A DNA stretch of 64,000 nt from Monoplex corrugatus (taxonomy: Eukaryota; Mollusca; Gastropoda; Littorinimorpha; Ranellidae), in contig CM060306.1 in NCBI GenBank assembly GCA_030674185.1, positions 34,685,481-34,749,480 of the forward strand, in the 5' to 3' direction. The notes beneath the pieces are model-generated. The model did not search any database. It worked only from the letters and a program-made list of their open reading frames with translations, and had not been told where the DNA came from. Numbering within the stretch: the stretch's first letter is position 1; each line of letters opens with the position of its first letter. Shown here piece after piece: positions 54,365-64,000 of this stretch. The position numbers were made by a program, and so were the translations under genes.

Positions 54365-54923
54365 CTAATCAATAACATCAGCATTGCCATCTTCGCCATA
54401 AACTTCCTCATTGTTATCTTCTTCGTCACAGACCCAGATTCCAGGAGGACATTTTCTGCTTCCGACATTACCATCGTCACTGCCATCACTGTCATCAGCA
54501 TTAATATCGTCGTTCACTTCCTCATCACAGGTCCAAATACCAGGAGGACACTTGGCGCTGACGCTGTTATTATTATCATCGCTAATGTCGTCATCGCCAT
54601 CAACATCACCATTGTTATCTTCCTCATCGCATACCCAGATGCCAGGAGGACACCTGCTGTCACCATTATTATTATCGCCACCATCATCAGCATCATCATC
54701 ATCGCCATTTTCCTCGTCGCAGACCCAGATTCCGGGAGGACACTTCATGGAGCCATCGTTATCATCGTCACCGTCATCCAAGGCGTCTCTGAAGAGGTTA
54801 CGGACGACGTCATACTTGGCGTCAGCGGTGACGTGAGGCTGTCTGAGGACTGCTGTTCTGACGGCAAATGATGTGGTCACACTAATCATGCTCAGACTCA
54901 GAGCAATGAGGAAAGTAGAACGC
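54365..54923 (-). CDS. Acidic secreted repeat protein with four CPPGIWxC motifs (exon)
   Basis: Not recognised as a known family. The minus-strand frame is open from a 3' splice-like site (ttttgttctgcag just before 54923) to a TAG at 54365-54367, about 185 codons. It opens with a hydrophobic stretch VLLSSLLLSLSMISVTTSFA, a good signal-peptide core with an A-V cleavage site; the first ATG inside (54889) would leave only half of it, so the true start probably lies in an upstream exon not found here. Then comes a ~35-residue region with RNLFRDALDD and four repeats of ~30-34 residues, each with a K or R, the motif CPPGIWVC (once CPPGIWTC) and an acidic DEE spacer rich in D, N and G. Motifs lie at 54719-54742, 54629-54652, 54527-54550 and 54428-54451. 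All eight cysteines of the frame are in these motifs, so each could close a small ring. Resembles a precursor of short cyclic peptides (hormone- or venom-like layout); function is unknown. Confidence 0.6.
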
Positions 54924-54939
54924 TGCAGAACAAAATGTT

Positions 54940-55260
54940 CTGTTACAATTATGGTGGCGGTAATAACAATCGTAGTAGTAGTAATAGTAGAAGAAATAGC
55001 AGCAGTAGTAGTAGTGCCAGTAGTAATATAGTAGTAGTTGTGGTAGTAAAAGTCGTAGCGGTAGAAGTAGTAGTTGTAGTAGTAGCAGCAGTAGTAGGAG
55101 TAATAGTGTCAGAAGGAATGTAATATCGGTGGTAGTAGAAAAAGTAGTAGTAGTTACGGTAATATATATGATGGAAGTGATGGTAACGGTAACAGAAGTA
55201 CTGGTAAATGTAGTGGTATTAGTGGTAATGACAGTGGCAGTGATAGGAAATTGTAGTTGT
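54940..55260. repeat. Degenerate (AGT)n trinucleotide repeat
   Basis: About 300 bases of gtagtag/aatagtag-type triplets with interruptions, followed by ggtaatgacagtggcagtg variants. Confidence 0.9.
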
Positions 55261-55314
55261 AGGAAGTTATTGTACTAATATTTTTTTTTATTGTATTCAT
55301 TTCTTTTTCGACTC

Positions 55315-55530
55315 ATTCACTCACTCACTCATTCACCCTCTCAATCAATCAATCACTTACTGTGAGACATATATACACACAAAAAGACAGACTGGCGGGT
55401 AGATAGACAGGCAGACAAACTGCAGACTGACAGAGGCAGAGATACAGTACTTCCGGCCTGTAAACATAAAGTGCGTGTGAACAAATGTGCTTCCGGCCTG
55501 TAAACATAAAGTGCGTGTGAACAAGTGACA
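55315..55530. repeat. Short tandem repeats and a 39-bp tandem duplication
   Basis: Tetranucleotide-like actcattcactcactcac and tcaatcaatcaatcac tracts at 55311-55356. At 55451-55527 cttccggcctgtaaacataa plus agtgcgtgtgaacaa occurs twice, about 39 bases apart, differing only at the junction. Confidence 0.88.
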
Positions 55531-55541
55531 AAAAGACATGA

Positions 55542-55880
55542 CTAAGCGTCGTGGAAAGGATAATCATTGTCTATAATTAGTGTTCGCAAACACATGGTCT
55601 TCTCTGGTATTTGTTTTGAAGTGTTTCGATTTTTGTTGTCTGGGATGCATAATATGCCACGGGAAGAAGTAGCTGCCGGTGTGTAGGTCGACAGTAAGTC
55701 TGGATTAGTGTCATGTTGTAGATGTGGAATGTTTGTGCCATTGTCTCTCTGTCGAGCGTCGCTGTGGTCCTCCTCTGGCTCTGGAGCCGGGTAATCTGGT
55801 GTTGCAGGCTTTACGGGGGCTCTGTGGTTGACTGACATCTTGGTCAGGAAGGCCAAATCACTCGATCCACTGTTCTGAGA
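55542..55880 (-). CDS. Candidate coding exon, unknown protein
   Basis: The minus-strand frame is open from about 55880 (after gccgttacatctcag, a possible 3' splice site) to a TAG at 55542-55544. It reads NSGSSDLAFLTKMSVNHR, then APVKPATPDYPAPEPEED, HSDARQRDNGTNIPHL and later SRGILCIPDNKNRN, ending DNDYPFHDA. The first in-frame ATG is at 55838. The mixed, proline- and acid-containing composition looks protein-like and differs from the repeats around it. It lies about 0.6 kb upstream of the CPPGIWxC frame on the same strand, so it could be an upstream exon, but its stop codon argues against direct joining. No family recognised. Confidence 0.3.
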   Translation of the reverse strand, partial: SQNSGSSDLAFLTKMSVNHRAPVKPATPDYPAPEPEEDHSDARQRDNGTNIPHLQHDTNPDLLSTYTPAATSSRGILCIPDNKNRNTSKQIPEKTMCLRTLIIDNDYPFHDA

Positions 55881-55904
55881 TGTAACGGCTGGCAGGTGTT
55901 GTTA

Positions 55905-56795
55905 CAAACAACTCTCAAATCGGTTTGTCTCAAATCGTGTCTTTTGTGATTTTGTTAGGTGTTTTCTGAGACACTTTAAATCGTTATTTGTGACCTTTTT
56001 CTCAAGGAATTTGTTTGAAGTTCGTGTGTAGCAATGGTAAGAAAAAGTGGGTAAAAAGATAATACAAATAAATCTGGCTTTTATTTTCGTAGTGAGTTAT
56101 TGGTGCAAACTGCAAAGTACGATACCGAAGGACAGTCAAACACAGACACACAGAAATGAAGACAGAGGTCCCAGACCTAACAAAAATGTTCACTTGTGAA
56201 CTCATGTAAGCTGAACTGGGACAAAAAGGAAAAACTTTAAACCGGGAAAATGTAAAACAGCTTTCAGTAACAAAACTTTACAACATAGGGATATTTTTTC
56301 ACCACGACAGCAGAACCCGAATCGTCTCTTGTACTGGAAAGTATTCTTACAGATATCTCTCGAATCTTTTCGTCTCAAATCGGTTTTTTTGTTTGTTGTT
56401 TTGATTTTGTTGTTTTGTTTTCGTGTTGTTTTTGGTCTTGCCTGCTGTTGTTCTGAGACACTTCATCTTACATTATGTAACCCTTTTTCTTAAAGAGTTT
56501 GTTTAAAGTTCGGATGTGGCATTGGTACGGCAATTTGGGTAAAAAAGATTATACCGATAAACCTAGCTTTTAGTTTCCTGGTGAATCACCGTGCAAAATT
56601 TAAAACAAACGCAGAAAGACAGACAGATGGACAAACACAGACCGACAGAAATAAAGGCAGATTGCCCAAACTCAGTAGAATTATTCACGTGAACTCAAGT
56701 AAATTAAATTGGAAAATGTAAAACTGCTTTCAGTAAAAAACTACAACAGAGATATTTTCTCACCATGATTGCAGAATCAAAATCGTCTCCAGACA
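55905..56795. repeat. Diverged direct duplication of ~440 bp
   Basis: Two consecutive copies (about 55905-56345 and 56346-56795) share ordered landmarks: tctcaaatcggttt, ttttctgagacactt, gtttgaagttcg, gacagacag/cacagac tract, aactcaagtaa, aaaatgtaaaac and gctttcagtaa, then gatattttctcacca and cagaa..cgtctc. Clear substitutions and small indels indicate an old event. No coding signal. Confidence 0.82.
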
Positions 56796-57963
56796 CGAAG
56801 GTGCAAGATACCAAAGATGGGAAGTGCAGTGAAATCCCCGTCCCTGTTCAACATTTTATATAATGTCCTATTCATCCTGCTGACCCGAACCTACTAACGT
56901 TTTTCCAATTACACAGACGCCAGTTTTATATGATATATTACCTCGTTTCTCTTAGTTACGATTGTTATTCTGTAACTGTATAATAACCTGTTTGCGTGAA
57001 AACAAAACGAAACAAAACAAAACAAAAACACGCACACACTGCTCATTGCAAGATCCCATACTGCTGAGGAACAAAAACAGCATGGCTATTAAAAACCACA
57101 AATATTATATAGATCTAATTCAAATATCGGTACATTTTTCGTTGATAAAGCCTATCTGATAATTTTTCTGTATGCGTGTATTTCTGTTAACCTAGTGAAA
57201 ATCATTAGAAAATATAGCAAAGTTGACAGCCTATACAATAAAAAATAAATGGAAAATAAAGCAAACAAACTAGAAAACGGAGAAAATAAGCAGTTAAAGG
57301 TAAATACGTAAAACAAATGTTGACGATTTTAGGCAATGATTTGATTATGTGACCGCATCTTGCATCGTAACGCTGTACATGTAAAAGAAAAAAATATCTA
57401 TATATTTGAAGCGTTGCAATATTGGAATGATGGAATAATTTTCTGGAAATGCCGACAAAGGGAATTTGAATACAGGTATTTGAGCAAAATATTATAGTTG
57501 TTTGTGAACGTTAAAACTTGTATCTTTAAATTTTCTTTTAGTAAACATATATGTCTGTATATATTCCAATTTAGAGCATTGGATTATGTCTTCTAGTATG
57601 TCAACGCCTCTGAAAATTCATTCCATTTGTAGAATGAAAATCACAGGTAAAGATTCTTATATTACTGAGATTGTAGGGAAGAAAGCTGGTGGAGATGGTA
57701 ACTTTTCTCCAGCCAGCATCATGAGGACGGTGCTCATCTCCTCTTCCTCCTTACTTTCCCTTCCTTAACTTTAAAGAAAACCAGGTACCCATTTACACCT
57801 GGATACACTTGGAGGCTGCAGGCACATGATTTTCATAAATTTCCCTGGGCTCTACCCATGCAAATTGCTGCAGGCAAATTGAAAAATGAATGCTCTTTGT
57901 CTGAACTAACCAGGCCGTAACTGTAGAATATTTTCATTTAAAGAAACTGGGAAACACATTTTG
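56796..57963. other. AT-rich unassigned sequence
   Basis: Low-GC sequence with no recognised coding unit. A more balanced stretch at about 57640-57900 (agctggtggagatggtaact, ccaggtacccatttacacc) resembles a dispersed repeat but cannot be assigned. Confidence 0.5.
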
Positions 57964-58110
57964 ATACAGTTCATCATCATCATGTGCCCTGCCGCGTGGC
58001 GATGGCGATCATGGCCCTCCATACAAATCTATCCTTTGTCGCTGCAAATACATCTCCTACCCTCTCTGTCTTCATCCACTCTGCTAATCCGTCCACTATT
58101 TTCTTTATGA
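57964..58110 (-). mobile_element. RTE-type LINE 3' fragment
   Basis: Minus strand: the 3' tail is seen as catcatcatcatgtgccctg and continues with a match to the end of the 43845 element (gccgcgtggcgatggcgatc, catccactctgctaatccg). About 145 bp only. Confidence 0.8.
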
Positions 58111-58555
58111 TACAGTTGTAATAACTAAAGTAGTTCGGAGGCAGCATTATTCAACTTATCTCTTGATCACGTAGATATGGATGCGCTACATTTCAGCTTC
58201 TGTACAGAACCAAAGAACGCTCAATATTCCAGATTTTGTAAGGGCCAACATTTCGAATATAAGTAAATACATATTCATAATGAAAATTCAGATATATTAC
58301 TTATAAACAGCTTTTCGTGTTCACTTTTCGTGTTCTCCTAGTATAAAACTTTGATTACTAATACTTTTCCAATAACTTTATCCAAATCTTATTTCACAGC
58401 TTATTTCTATCCATTTACTGGGTTAGGTCAAGAAATTGCTGTATTCTTAGGAGTCGCTCCGAACCCAGATTGTTTCACATGTTTGTCAGCAGAAATTATG
58501 AATGACTCCTCGCTTCATTTAACAAATACTGCCTATGAGGTAGCCGAAACGTAGT
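58111..58555. other. AT-rich unassigned sequence between inverted RTE ends
   Basis: No feature recognised. A 67-codon plus-strand frame (58351-58554) ends YEVAET. The step tatgaggtagccgaaacg resembles a partial hammerhead core but lacks the CTGATGA box. Confidence 0.45.
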
Positions 58556-58900
58556 TTCTAAGGAGAATGTTGAGAGTTCCATGGATAGCAAAGAAAACAA
58601 TCGAGACAGTCTTGATGGAGGTAGACGCAAGAAGATCATTGACAAGGAATAGTAGGAAAAGTCAAGCGACATTTATAGGCCATTTTATGATGAAAGGGGA
58701 ATTAGAGCACCTGGTCACAACAGGAAAGCTGGAGGGCAAGAGAACAACCGGTAGATCCAGGGAGAAAATATTGGACAGACTTGCAGGATGGCTGAGGACA
58801 GAGAGGGTGGAAGATGTGCTTGCGGCAACAAGGGATAGATGCATAATGTTATGGAGGGTCATGATCGCCAACATCATGTGGCAGGGCACATGATGACTGC
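58556..58900 (+). mobile_element. RTE-type LINE 3' fragment
   Basis: Plus strand. The frame 58567-58893 reads MLRVPWIAKKTIETVLME, then ATFIGHFMMKGELEHLVT and RLAGWLRTERVEDVLAAT, the C-terminal tail of the RTE family, ending at vestigial gcagggcacatgatgac. Because the frame is unbroken from WFLRRML-like sequence to the end, it shows the correct C-terminal reading that is frameshifted in the copies at 43845 and 50735. Confidence 0.85.
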
Positions 58901-58989
58901 CGTCAACCGGGCTCGCGAGATGCATACTGTAGTGATCAGGGAATTGAAGCAGCAGCCACAAGACGCATCGTTGAAAGGGATGATACACG

Positions 58990-59345
58990 ACTGTGTCGTC
59001 CCACTCTTCCTGTTTCAGTTTCAGTTTCTCATGATGACGTCACCATTTTCGGAATAAATTCCATATGCACTAACGTCAAACGTGCCATGTAATGATGATC
59101 ATGGCACATGCCTTAATTAAGCCTGCACATATATCCAAGACGTGGCCAGGTCGTGAGGTCTTACCTACCCTACGTTTTATCTAGCCTACATTTTTTTCTC
59201 TTCCCAAATGAACCGAGAATACGTTTAAATTTGGACTGGAAATGGAAGGAAGCGGAAAATCGCACACTGGGGGATTTGATCTGACAACCTTCAAATGGTC
59301 AGTTCGTTGAGATAATCATTACACCACCACAACTGGTGAATGCAA
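58990..59345 (-). mobile_element. tRNA-derived SINE, variant head
   Basis: The body (attccatatgcactaacgtc, catggcacatgccttaatta, aagcctgcacatatat, gtggccaggtcgtga) matches the SINE at 61110. The head on the minus strand (tggtggtgtaatgattatct, then gaaggttgtcagatcaaatc) is a different degenerate tRNA-like sequence with a damaged B box. Confidence 0.6.
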
Positions 59346-59690
59346 TAGATTTCACTACCGCTGTTTTATTTCTTTAATAAACTGACCCGGAAGAAGTTTC
59401 AACTAAAATTTCTCCTGAAGTAATGAAAGTGGTGGACAGTTCCACATAATCATGAAAACAGAATTTCACCATTCCTGGGAATTTCTGGGAAAGTACTGTT
59501 TGCACGCACGCCTTCTAAAATTGTTGATAGTAAGCATTTCTTTGCTCCATGTGACCTTGATCTTGGCGCCTTCATTTCCAGATTTTCATTTCCTCGGTGT
59601 TTGATCACATTCTTTTTTTTTTTTTTTATTAAAAAAAAAACCAATCTGTAAAGAACTGAGAAAATCTTGTTAACACGTTTTTATGTCACA
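59346..59690. other. Unassigned sequence
   Basis: Nothing recognised apart from a T18/A10 homopolymer pair at about 59611-59640 that could fold back. Confidence 0.5.
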
Positions 59691-59694
59691 TACG

Positions 59695-59695
<1 letters not shown>

Positions 59696-59771
<76 letters not shown>

Positions 59772-59856
59772 GACGTACACACCCGACGTACACACACACA
59801 CACTCGCTCACACACACCCATACAAACACAACACACACACACGCGCATATATATAT

Positions 59857-59915
<59 letters not shown>
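59696..59915. repeat. (CA)n and (TA)n microsatellites
   Basis: Pure CA at about 59697-59769 (over 70 bases), cccgacgtacacac steps, then (TA)n at about 59859-59917, nearly 60 bases. The TA tract is self-complementary and could extrude a cruciform. Confidence 0.97.
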
Positions 59916-59922
<7 letters not shown>

Positions 59923-60106
59923 GACGCAAGCACGAACGCATGCACAAACAAACATCCTTCTGCATCGATATGCACTAATATCCCTTTTGTGTGCGCTAGA
60001 CAATGGATATTTAAAAGCACAGAGCAAACGAAAGGGCCTTAAAATTTTCCTTCCATGTACCGGTAATACAGTGATGCTACGTTTTAGCTTCTTTTTTCTG
60101 TCTGTT

Positions 60107-60290
<184 letters not shown>

Positions 60291-60489
60291 AGTTCGTGTG
60301 TGAGTTTGCCTGTGGGAGTACGTGTGGTGTTGTGAGGTTTGTGTGTGTGCGCGCGAGCGTGCGTGTTTAAAGTAGGCTACACTGTTGATTTATGTGGTAG
60401 GTTAATTAAAGCAAATTCTGAAACAGGTAAATGAGCTTCGTAAAAATGTTGCGCTGTTTACATCGGCATTAGTCATCGAGAAATATATG

Positions 60490-60725
60490 CTCACGCGTGC
60501 GCGCGCACACACAAGCGTGCACGCACAGACATGCTCACACACACAGACAGACACACACACACAGAGACATATACACACATACATGTACGCACACACAGAT
60601 GCTCACACAAACGCACATACACACATGCGCACGCACAAATGCAAACAGGCCCACACTCGTACAAAACACACACACATAGGAGTACACACACACAAAAAAC
60701 ACACACACCACACAAAACACCTCAC
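60490..60725. repeat. Degenerate CA-rich field
   Basis: acaca/gcaca steps with cgcgcgc at about 60498-60506. The frames across it on both strands are low-complexity. Confidence 0.9.
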
Positions 60726-60839
60726 ACCAGAAACAGCCGGGAAAATGTTGCCACTAACCTTTTATGTGTGTCTCAGTCGCATAGACCGACAGGCACACAT
60801 ATACGTACAGAAACACTCACTTCTCTAGTTGACATAACA

Positions 60840-61109
60840 AATCTTCCTTCTTTCCTGTTTCAAAGGATGATTGAATATCGAAGACAATGCAGAAGTATCT
60901 GTGGGGCACCATTCACTTTGATTAAAGACCAGCCGAGCTTACTTACTGATTGTCTATTATACCAAAGACAGGGAGGGAAAAACGAAGTTTCTGTCATCTG
61001 TCTGTTGTGGACCATCCCCTGTATGGGCCTACTCTAGACGCTCCTGTATTGTGCGACGCATGAGGCAGAAAGAGCGCCCCAAAGCCCTCATATTTCTGTT
61101 TAACTTTCA
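60840..61109. other. Unassigned sequence
   Basis: A pyrimidine tract ending cctgtttcaaag at 60857-60868 precedes a short open stretch reading MIEYRRQCRSICGAPFTL to a stop at 61035-61037. Composition is protein-like over ~55 codons, but no family or donor is recognised. Confidence 0.3.
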
Positions 61110-61345
61110 GTTTGTTTCACTTTTCTTTTTCACTTTCAGTTTCTCAAGATGACATCTCCGCGATCGGAACGAATTCCATATGCACTAACGTCACAGGTGC
61201 CACGTGATGGCTATCATGTCACACTCCTTAAGCCTGCACATAAACCCATGAGCTGGCCAGGTCCTGAATAGTACATTGTGACCCGCATGAGGATCAAACC
61301 CACGGCCCTGGTTTAGCAGCATGGGGCTCTACTAACTGAGCTAAG
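61110..61345 (-). mobile_element. tRNA-derived SINE, interrupted in its head
   Basis: On the minus strand the head reads ttagctcagttagtagagcc (A box, plus 61332-61344) and a B box gggtttgatcc (plus 61291-61301). The body contains gtggcacctgtgacgttag and gcatatggaattcg. The first bases of the head are displaced to 61806-61815 by a LINE insertion that duplicated ctgagctaag. Confidence 0.85.
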
Positions 61346-61795
61346 AAGAAGGCATCTTCTATTTAATGTCTGTTCACAATAGTGATTTTAGACACACACG
61401 CACGCACGCACACCACACACACACGCACGCACGCACGCACACAAAGAAAAAAAAAGAAAATGGAAGATAAAAAAAAGAAGGGAGGGAGTGGGAGTTTGAA
61501 TGTAAAAAGGGGAACAATTACAATTGATAATTCAGAACAATGAATTAACAATGTCAAATAATAACATCAACAATTGATTAACTCTTAATAACAATCTGCC
61601 AACAGGGGATCTAAGAATCGGCTGGAATACCAAAATAATAATATTTTTGTTGTAAAGGATATCTTAGAGTCAGTACATGAAAAATCGAGATTGTTATTTC
61701 TATATGTCGTGAGTAAGATAGGACATTCAAAGAGAAGATGGTGAACTGATAATGCTTTTTAAACAAATACATACATTTTGTGTATATTTTGTTTT
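61346..61795 (-). mobile_element. I-type LINE 3' fragment inserted in the SINE head
   Basis: 450 bp matching 37610-38025 along its length (atttaatgtctgttcacaat, CA tract, gtttgaatgtaaaaagggga, gccaacaggggatctaagaa). The 10-bp target duplication ctgagctaag lies at 61336-61345 and 61796-61805. It ends with a 5' truncation in the region of gttttctgag. Confidence 0.9.
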
Positions 61796-61812
61796 CTGAG
61801 CTAAGAGGGGCA

Positions 61813-62214
61813 CAAGAAAAACCTCAGTCAGCAGAGAGTCTGAGGGCATCACTACAGCGTCTGTCCATCAGCTATAGGTATGTCAATCGTCTGGCGCCGG
61901 TTCATTGTTAGTCTTGCCCTCCTTCGCATTCTTTCCTGGCTTCCAGTTCAGGACTTGGTTGGCAGGTCTGGCAGACGGCAGTCTAATGGAAACGGCCCAG
62001 CCAACTCAGTCGACGCTTGCAGATGATGTTGGTAACTGGGACTGCTTCTTGATTACTTCATCATCTATTACAAACGCATTCTATTTTATCGTCCAGAAAT
62101 CTTCCGTAGGTATTTTATGTCAAAGGAGTCAAGTTTCTTCTCCGGATATGTTTTCAGGTGTAACGTTTTACAGTTGTACTGCAAAGTTAACAGAACGCTG
62201 TGGTTGTAGCACAG
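61813..62214. other. Unassigned sequence
   Basis: Balanced base composition. The plus frame 61905-62351 has a mixed sequence (FRTWLAGLADGSLME) but overlaps repeat G at its end and has no recognised domain. Confidence 0.4.
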
Positions 62215-62685
62215 CTAAGGGATATTTTTTCATGCTCCTTTGCTTTCTATCATTTCTCCTTATCACTTCCTACCTTGCTGGTCCACTTATCTGTGTGTAT
62301 TCTGTAAGGCCTCACATCAGCTTATATTCTTTAGAATTAATAATTGGGTAATATATTAACTACATTTTTGATTCTAAAGAAATGTGATGAGCAGAAGCAT
62401 TTTGTTTTGGTGCTTTAGGCTAGTTTTTAAATACATGTTTTAATGTACTTGATTGTGTGTAAACATTTATATTCAACTTGCTTTTTCAATCCTCTAGTGA
62501 TTAATTGGGCGGAATGCTCAAGACCAGGGACGTATCCTAATATCATGTGAGGGAGTGTCTTGATGTGTACTTAATTTTTATTGTAAATTCAGCATCAAAG
62601 AGTTGTTATGTGCGTCTTGAAATGGTTATAACCTTGATATGGCTATGCGCGATCGGCGGGATTTTAAACAATAATCACAATCAGT
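62215..62685 (+). mobile_element. Interspersed repeat G, copy 5 (diverged)
   Basis: Retains ctttgctttctatcatttct, ccttgctggtccacttat, ttaataattgggtaata, ttgggcggaatgctcaag, aaccttgatatggctatg and gcgggattttaaacaataa, in the same order as other copies but with more substitutions. Confidence 0.68.
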
Positions 62686-64000
62686 GACAATTCACACTCA
62701 TTCACAGAGGACTAGATGTAACTAGAACATACACTTCGCCATCAGGAAGTGTTTTGCTTAGTAGAAATAATCATGTGGTATATAAAAATCCAAATGCTAT
62801 CGAATACATCATTTGTGACTGATATCAGTTTACAATCTAGATTCTGATTAATAATAAAAAAATAAAAATTTTAAAAAAGACGGGTTTATGAAAAGTGTCA
62901 TCTTGCCAACATCATTTTCGTATTTCGTTTCCTTTGCGGTGTTTCGTCTCCTCCAGTCAAGGACGAAATGGGGCGTCACTCTTGCATCTTCGTTTGTTGT
63001 CGTCACATACGTTTTCTGTGTGACATGGGATGTTTCCAAAACAGCTGCTTTGTTTTTATTTTGTTAAAGAAATATTTTGCGAAAACAAGTGTTTGTTCGG
63101 TTTTGGACGTAACCTTAGAAAAAAAATATACAAGGGAAGCAATCGCTGACAAACCGAACCAATGTGAAATAATCGGCACGCTTCCTTCCCTTGTTTCCAG
63201 AAGCGACGAGTCGAACAAGTTGCTAAATTTAGACCCGAAGGTCTCCAGCCACCCACCAACACCAACACAACCCGATCGATCCGAGAGGAAGATGAACTTC
63301 TCGATCCCCGCACTGCGGGTGTGTGTACAGCAAGAGAAAATGGAAAGAGAGAGAGAGAGAGAAAGGATTGCATAGGAATCTGCCCCGGCGAGTTTTAAGA
63401 GGATGTCCAAAATGGAAAGATTGAAGCAATGCGAAGAATGTAGCTGCTGCGTTTCAAAAGCAAGCGCAGAAACAGTCATACCATGATGACCTTATTGTTG
63501 TGAATCTATAACCTACGTTTTATTAGATTATCAAACGATACGGTTTTGCACGTGCAGAGTGCGGGAAATTATGTGTGCGGAAACGGAATAAGATGGTAAT
63601 TGTGATGTTGATGATGATGATGATGATGATGATGAGGAGGATTTCACAAGCGTTCCTCGTTCCTTGGTCAAGTTTCATTAATGAGTGGGAGTAAAAAAAA
63701 AAAAAAGAAAAAACGTTATCGCAGTATATGGTGATCTGTTTATTTTGAGGCTGACCTCGGGGTTGTACAATGTGTTTTTCTGTGTAGCCCACAGACAGAA
63801 GTGTGAGACGGTATCGAGTGACTACTTGACATGAAGGCTGCTTGTGATAGTTTTGGATTCTTCTTCCATGATTCTGTGAGAAGGAAATACGATTGGGGTT
63901 CTTTGACAGGAGGAAGTTTGTGAGTTTGTTTCGTAAAAGGTAAAAAAATAAAGGTTCTCTGTCTGTTTTTCTATCTTTTGGTCTGTTTCTCTCCTTCTCT
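62686..64000. other. Unassigned sequence, possible gene 5' region
   Basis: Mixed composition. Short GA tract at 63346-63361, (GAT)n at about 63610-63637 and an A-rich tract at 63691-63709. Frames on both strands at 62968-63375 and 63003-63479 overlap each other and have no recognised domain. Nothing decisive is seen. Confidence 0.4.

Noticed and set aside
53921..54871. 316-codon plus-strand frame rich in isoleucine
   Set aside because: Opposite-strand shadow of the acidic minus-strand frame and its derived minisatellite (atc/aac/att triplets). No domain.
58530..58556. Hammerhead ribozyme core (tatgaggtagccgaaacg)
   Set aside because: The CTGATGA box is not intact and matching stems are not evident.
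61291..61345. Functional tRNA gene
   Set aside because: A- and B-box-like sequences are present, but the sequence is the head of a SINE with no acceptor-stem pairing visible.
62968..63479. Overlapping ORFs of 135 and 158 codons on opposite strands
   Set aside because: Neither shows a domain, signal or splice sites, and they overlap in antisense; left unassigned.

Overview
This is an animal nuclear genome window, most likely from a marine gastropod mollusc. The evidence is the set of repeats: long (GT)n/(CA)n tracts, L2/CR1-, RTE- and I-type LINEs, a Penelope-like element, Tc1-type transposons, piggyBac-like MITEs and tRNA-derived SINEs of the kind abundant in caenogastropods. The taxon is inferred; no housekeeping gene is present to confirm it. 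Almost every open frame that can be recognised belongs to a mobile element. Only a few stretches look like host coding sequence, and none is a complete, recognised host gene.

Layout. 1-3.4 kb: a 50-bp minisatellite interrupted by a 5'-truncated L2-like LINE. 3.4-4.6 kb: a decayed RTE LINE. 5.2-16.6 kb: a GT-rich higher-order repeat field carrying a palindromic TTAA-flanked MITE, an inverted pair of L2-like LINEs and copies of a ~0.5-kb interspersed repeat. 17-22.4 kb: several minisatellites and a G-rich strand. 22.4-41.3 kb: a region rich in splice-like signals. Its centre is a 5.6-kb minisatellite in which nearly every 31-35-bp unit has a pyrimidine-rich CAG joined directly to GTGAG, beside four tandem copies of a 46-bp exon-like module and a 51-bp exon-like stretch. 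DNA transposons inserted here left readable target sites. 36-41 kb is a nested stack: an RTE LINE containing an I-type LINE and a MITE. 43.6-52 kb is a second stack: an L2-like LINE inside a related LINE, then a Penelope-like element whose reverse-transcriptase catalytic motif is split by a Tc1-type transposon, then another RTE. 53.2-54.9 kb: an acidic secreted-protein-like ORF on the minus strand with four CPPGIWxC motifs, whose spacer appears to have been amplified into the adjoining minisatellite. 55-64 kb: a diverged direct duplication, SINEs, LINE fragments, microsatellites and unassigned sequence.

Function. Two Tc1-type transposase frames are full length with a DD34E triad, so those families may have moved recently. 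The most interesting host-like candidates are the CPPGIWxC repeat protein (possibly a precursor of small disulfide-closed peptides) and the splice-site-like repeat arrays on the plus strand, which may lie in an intron of a larger gene.
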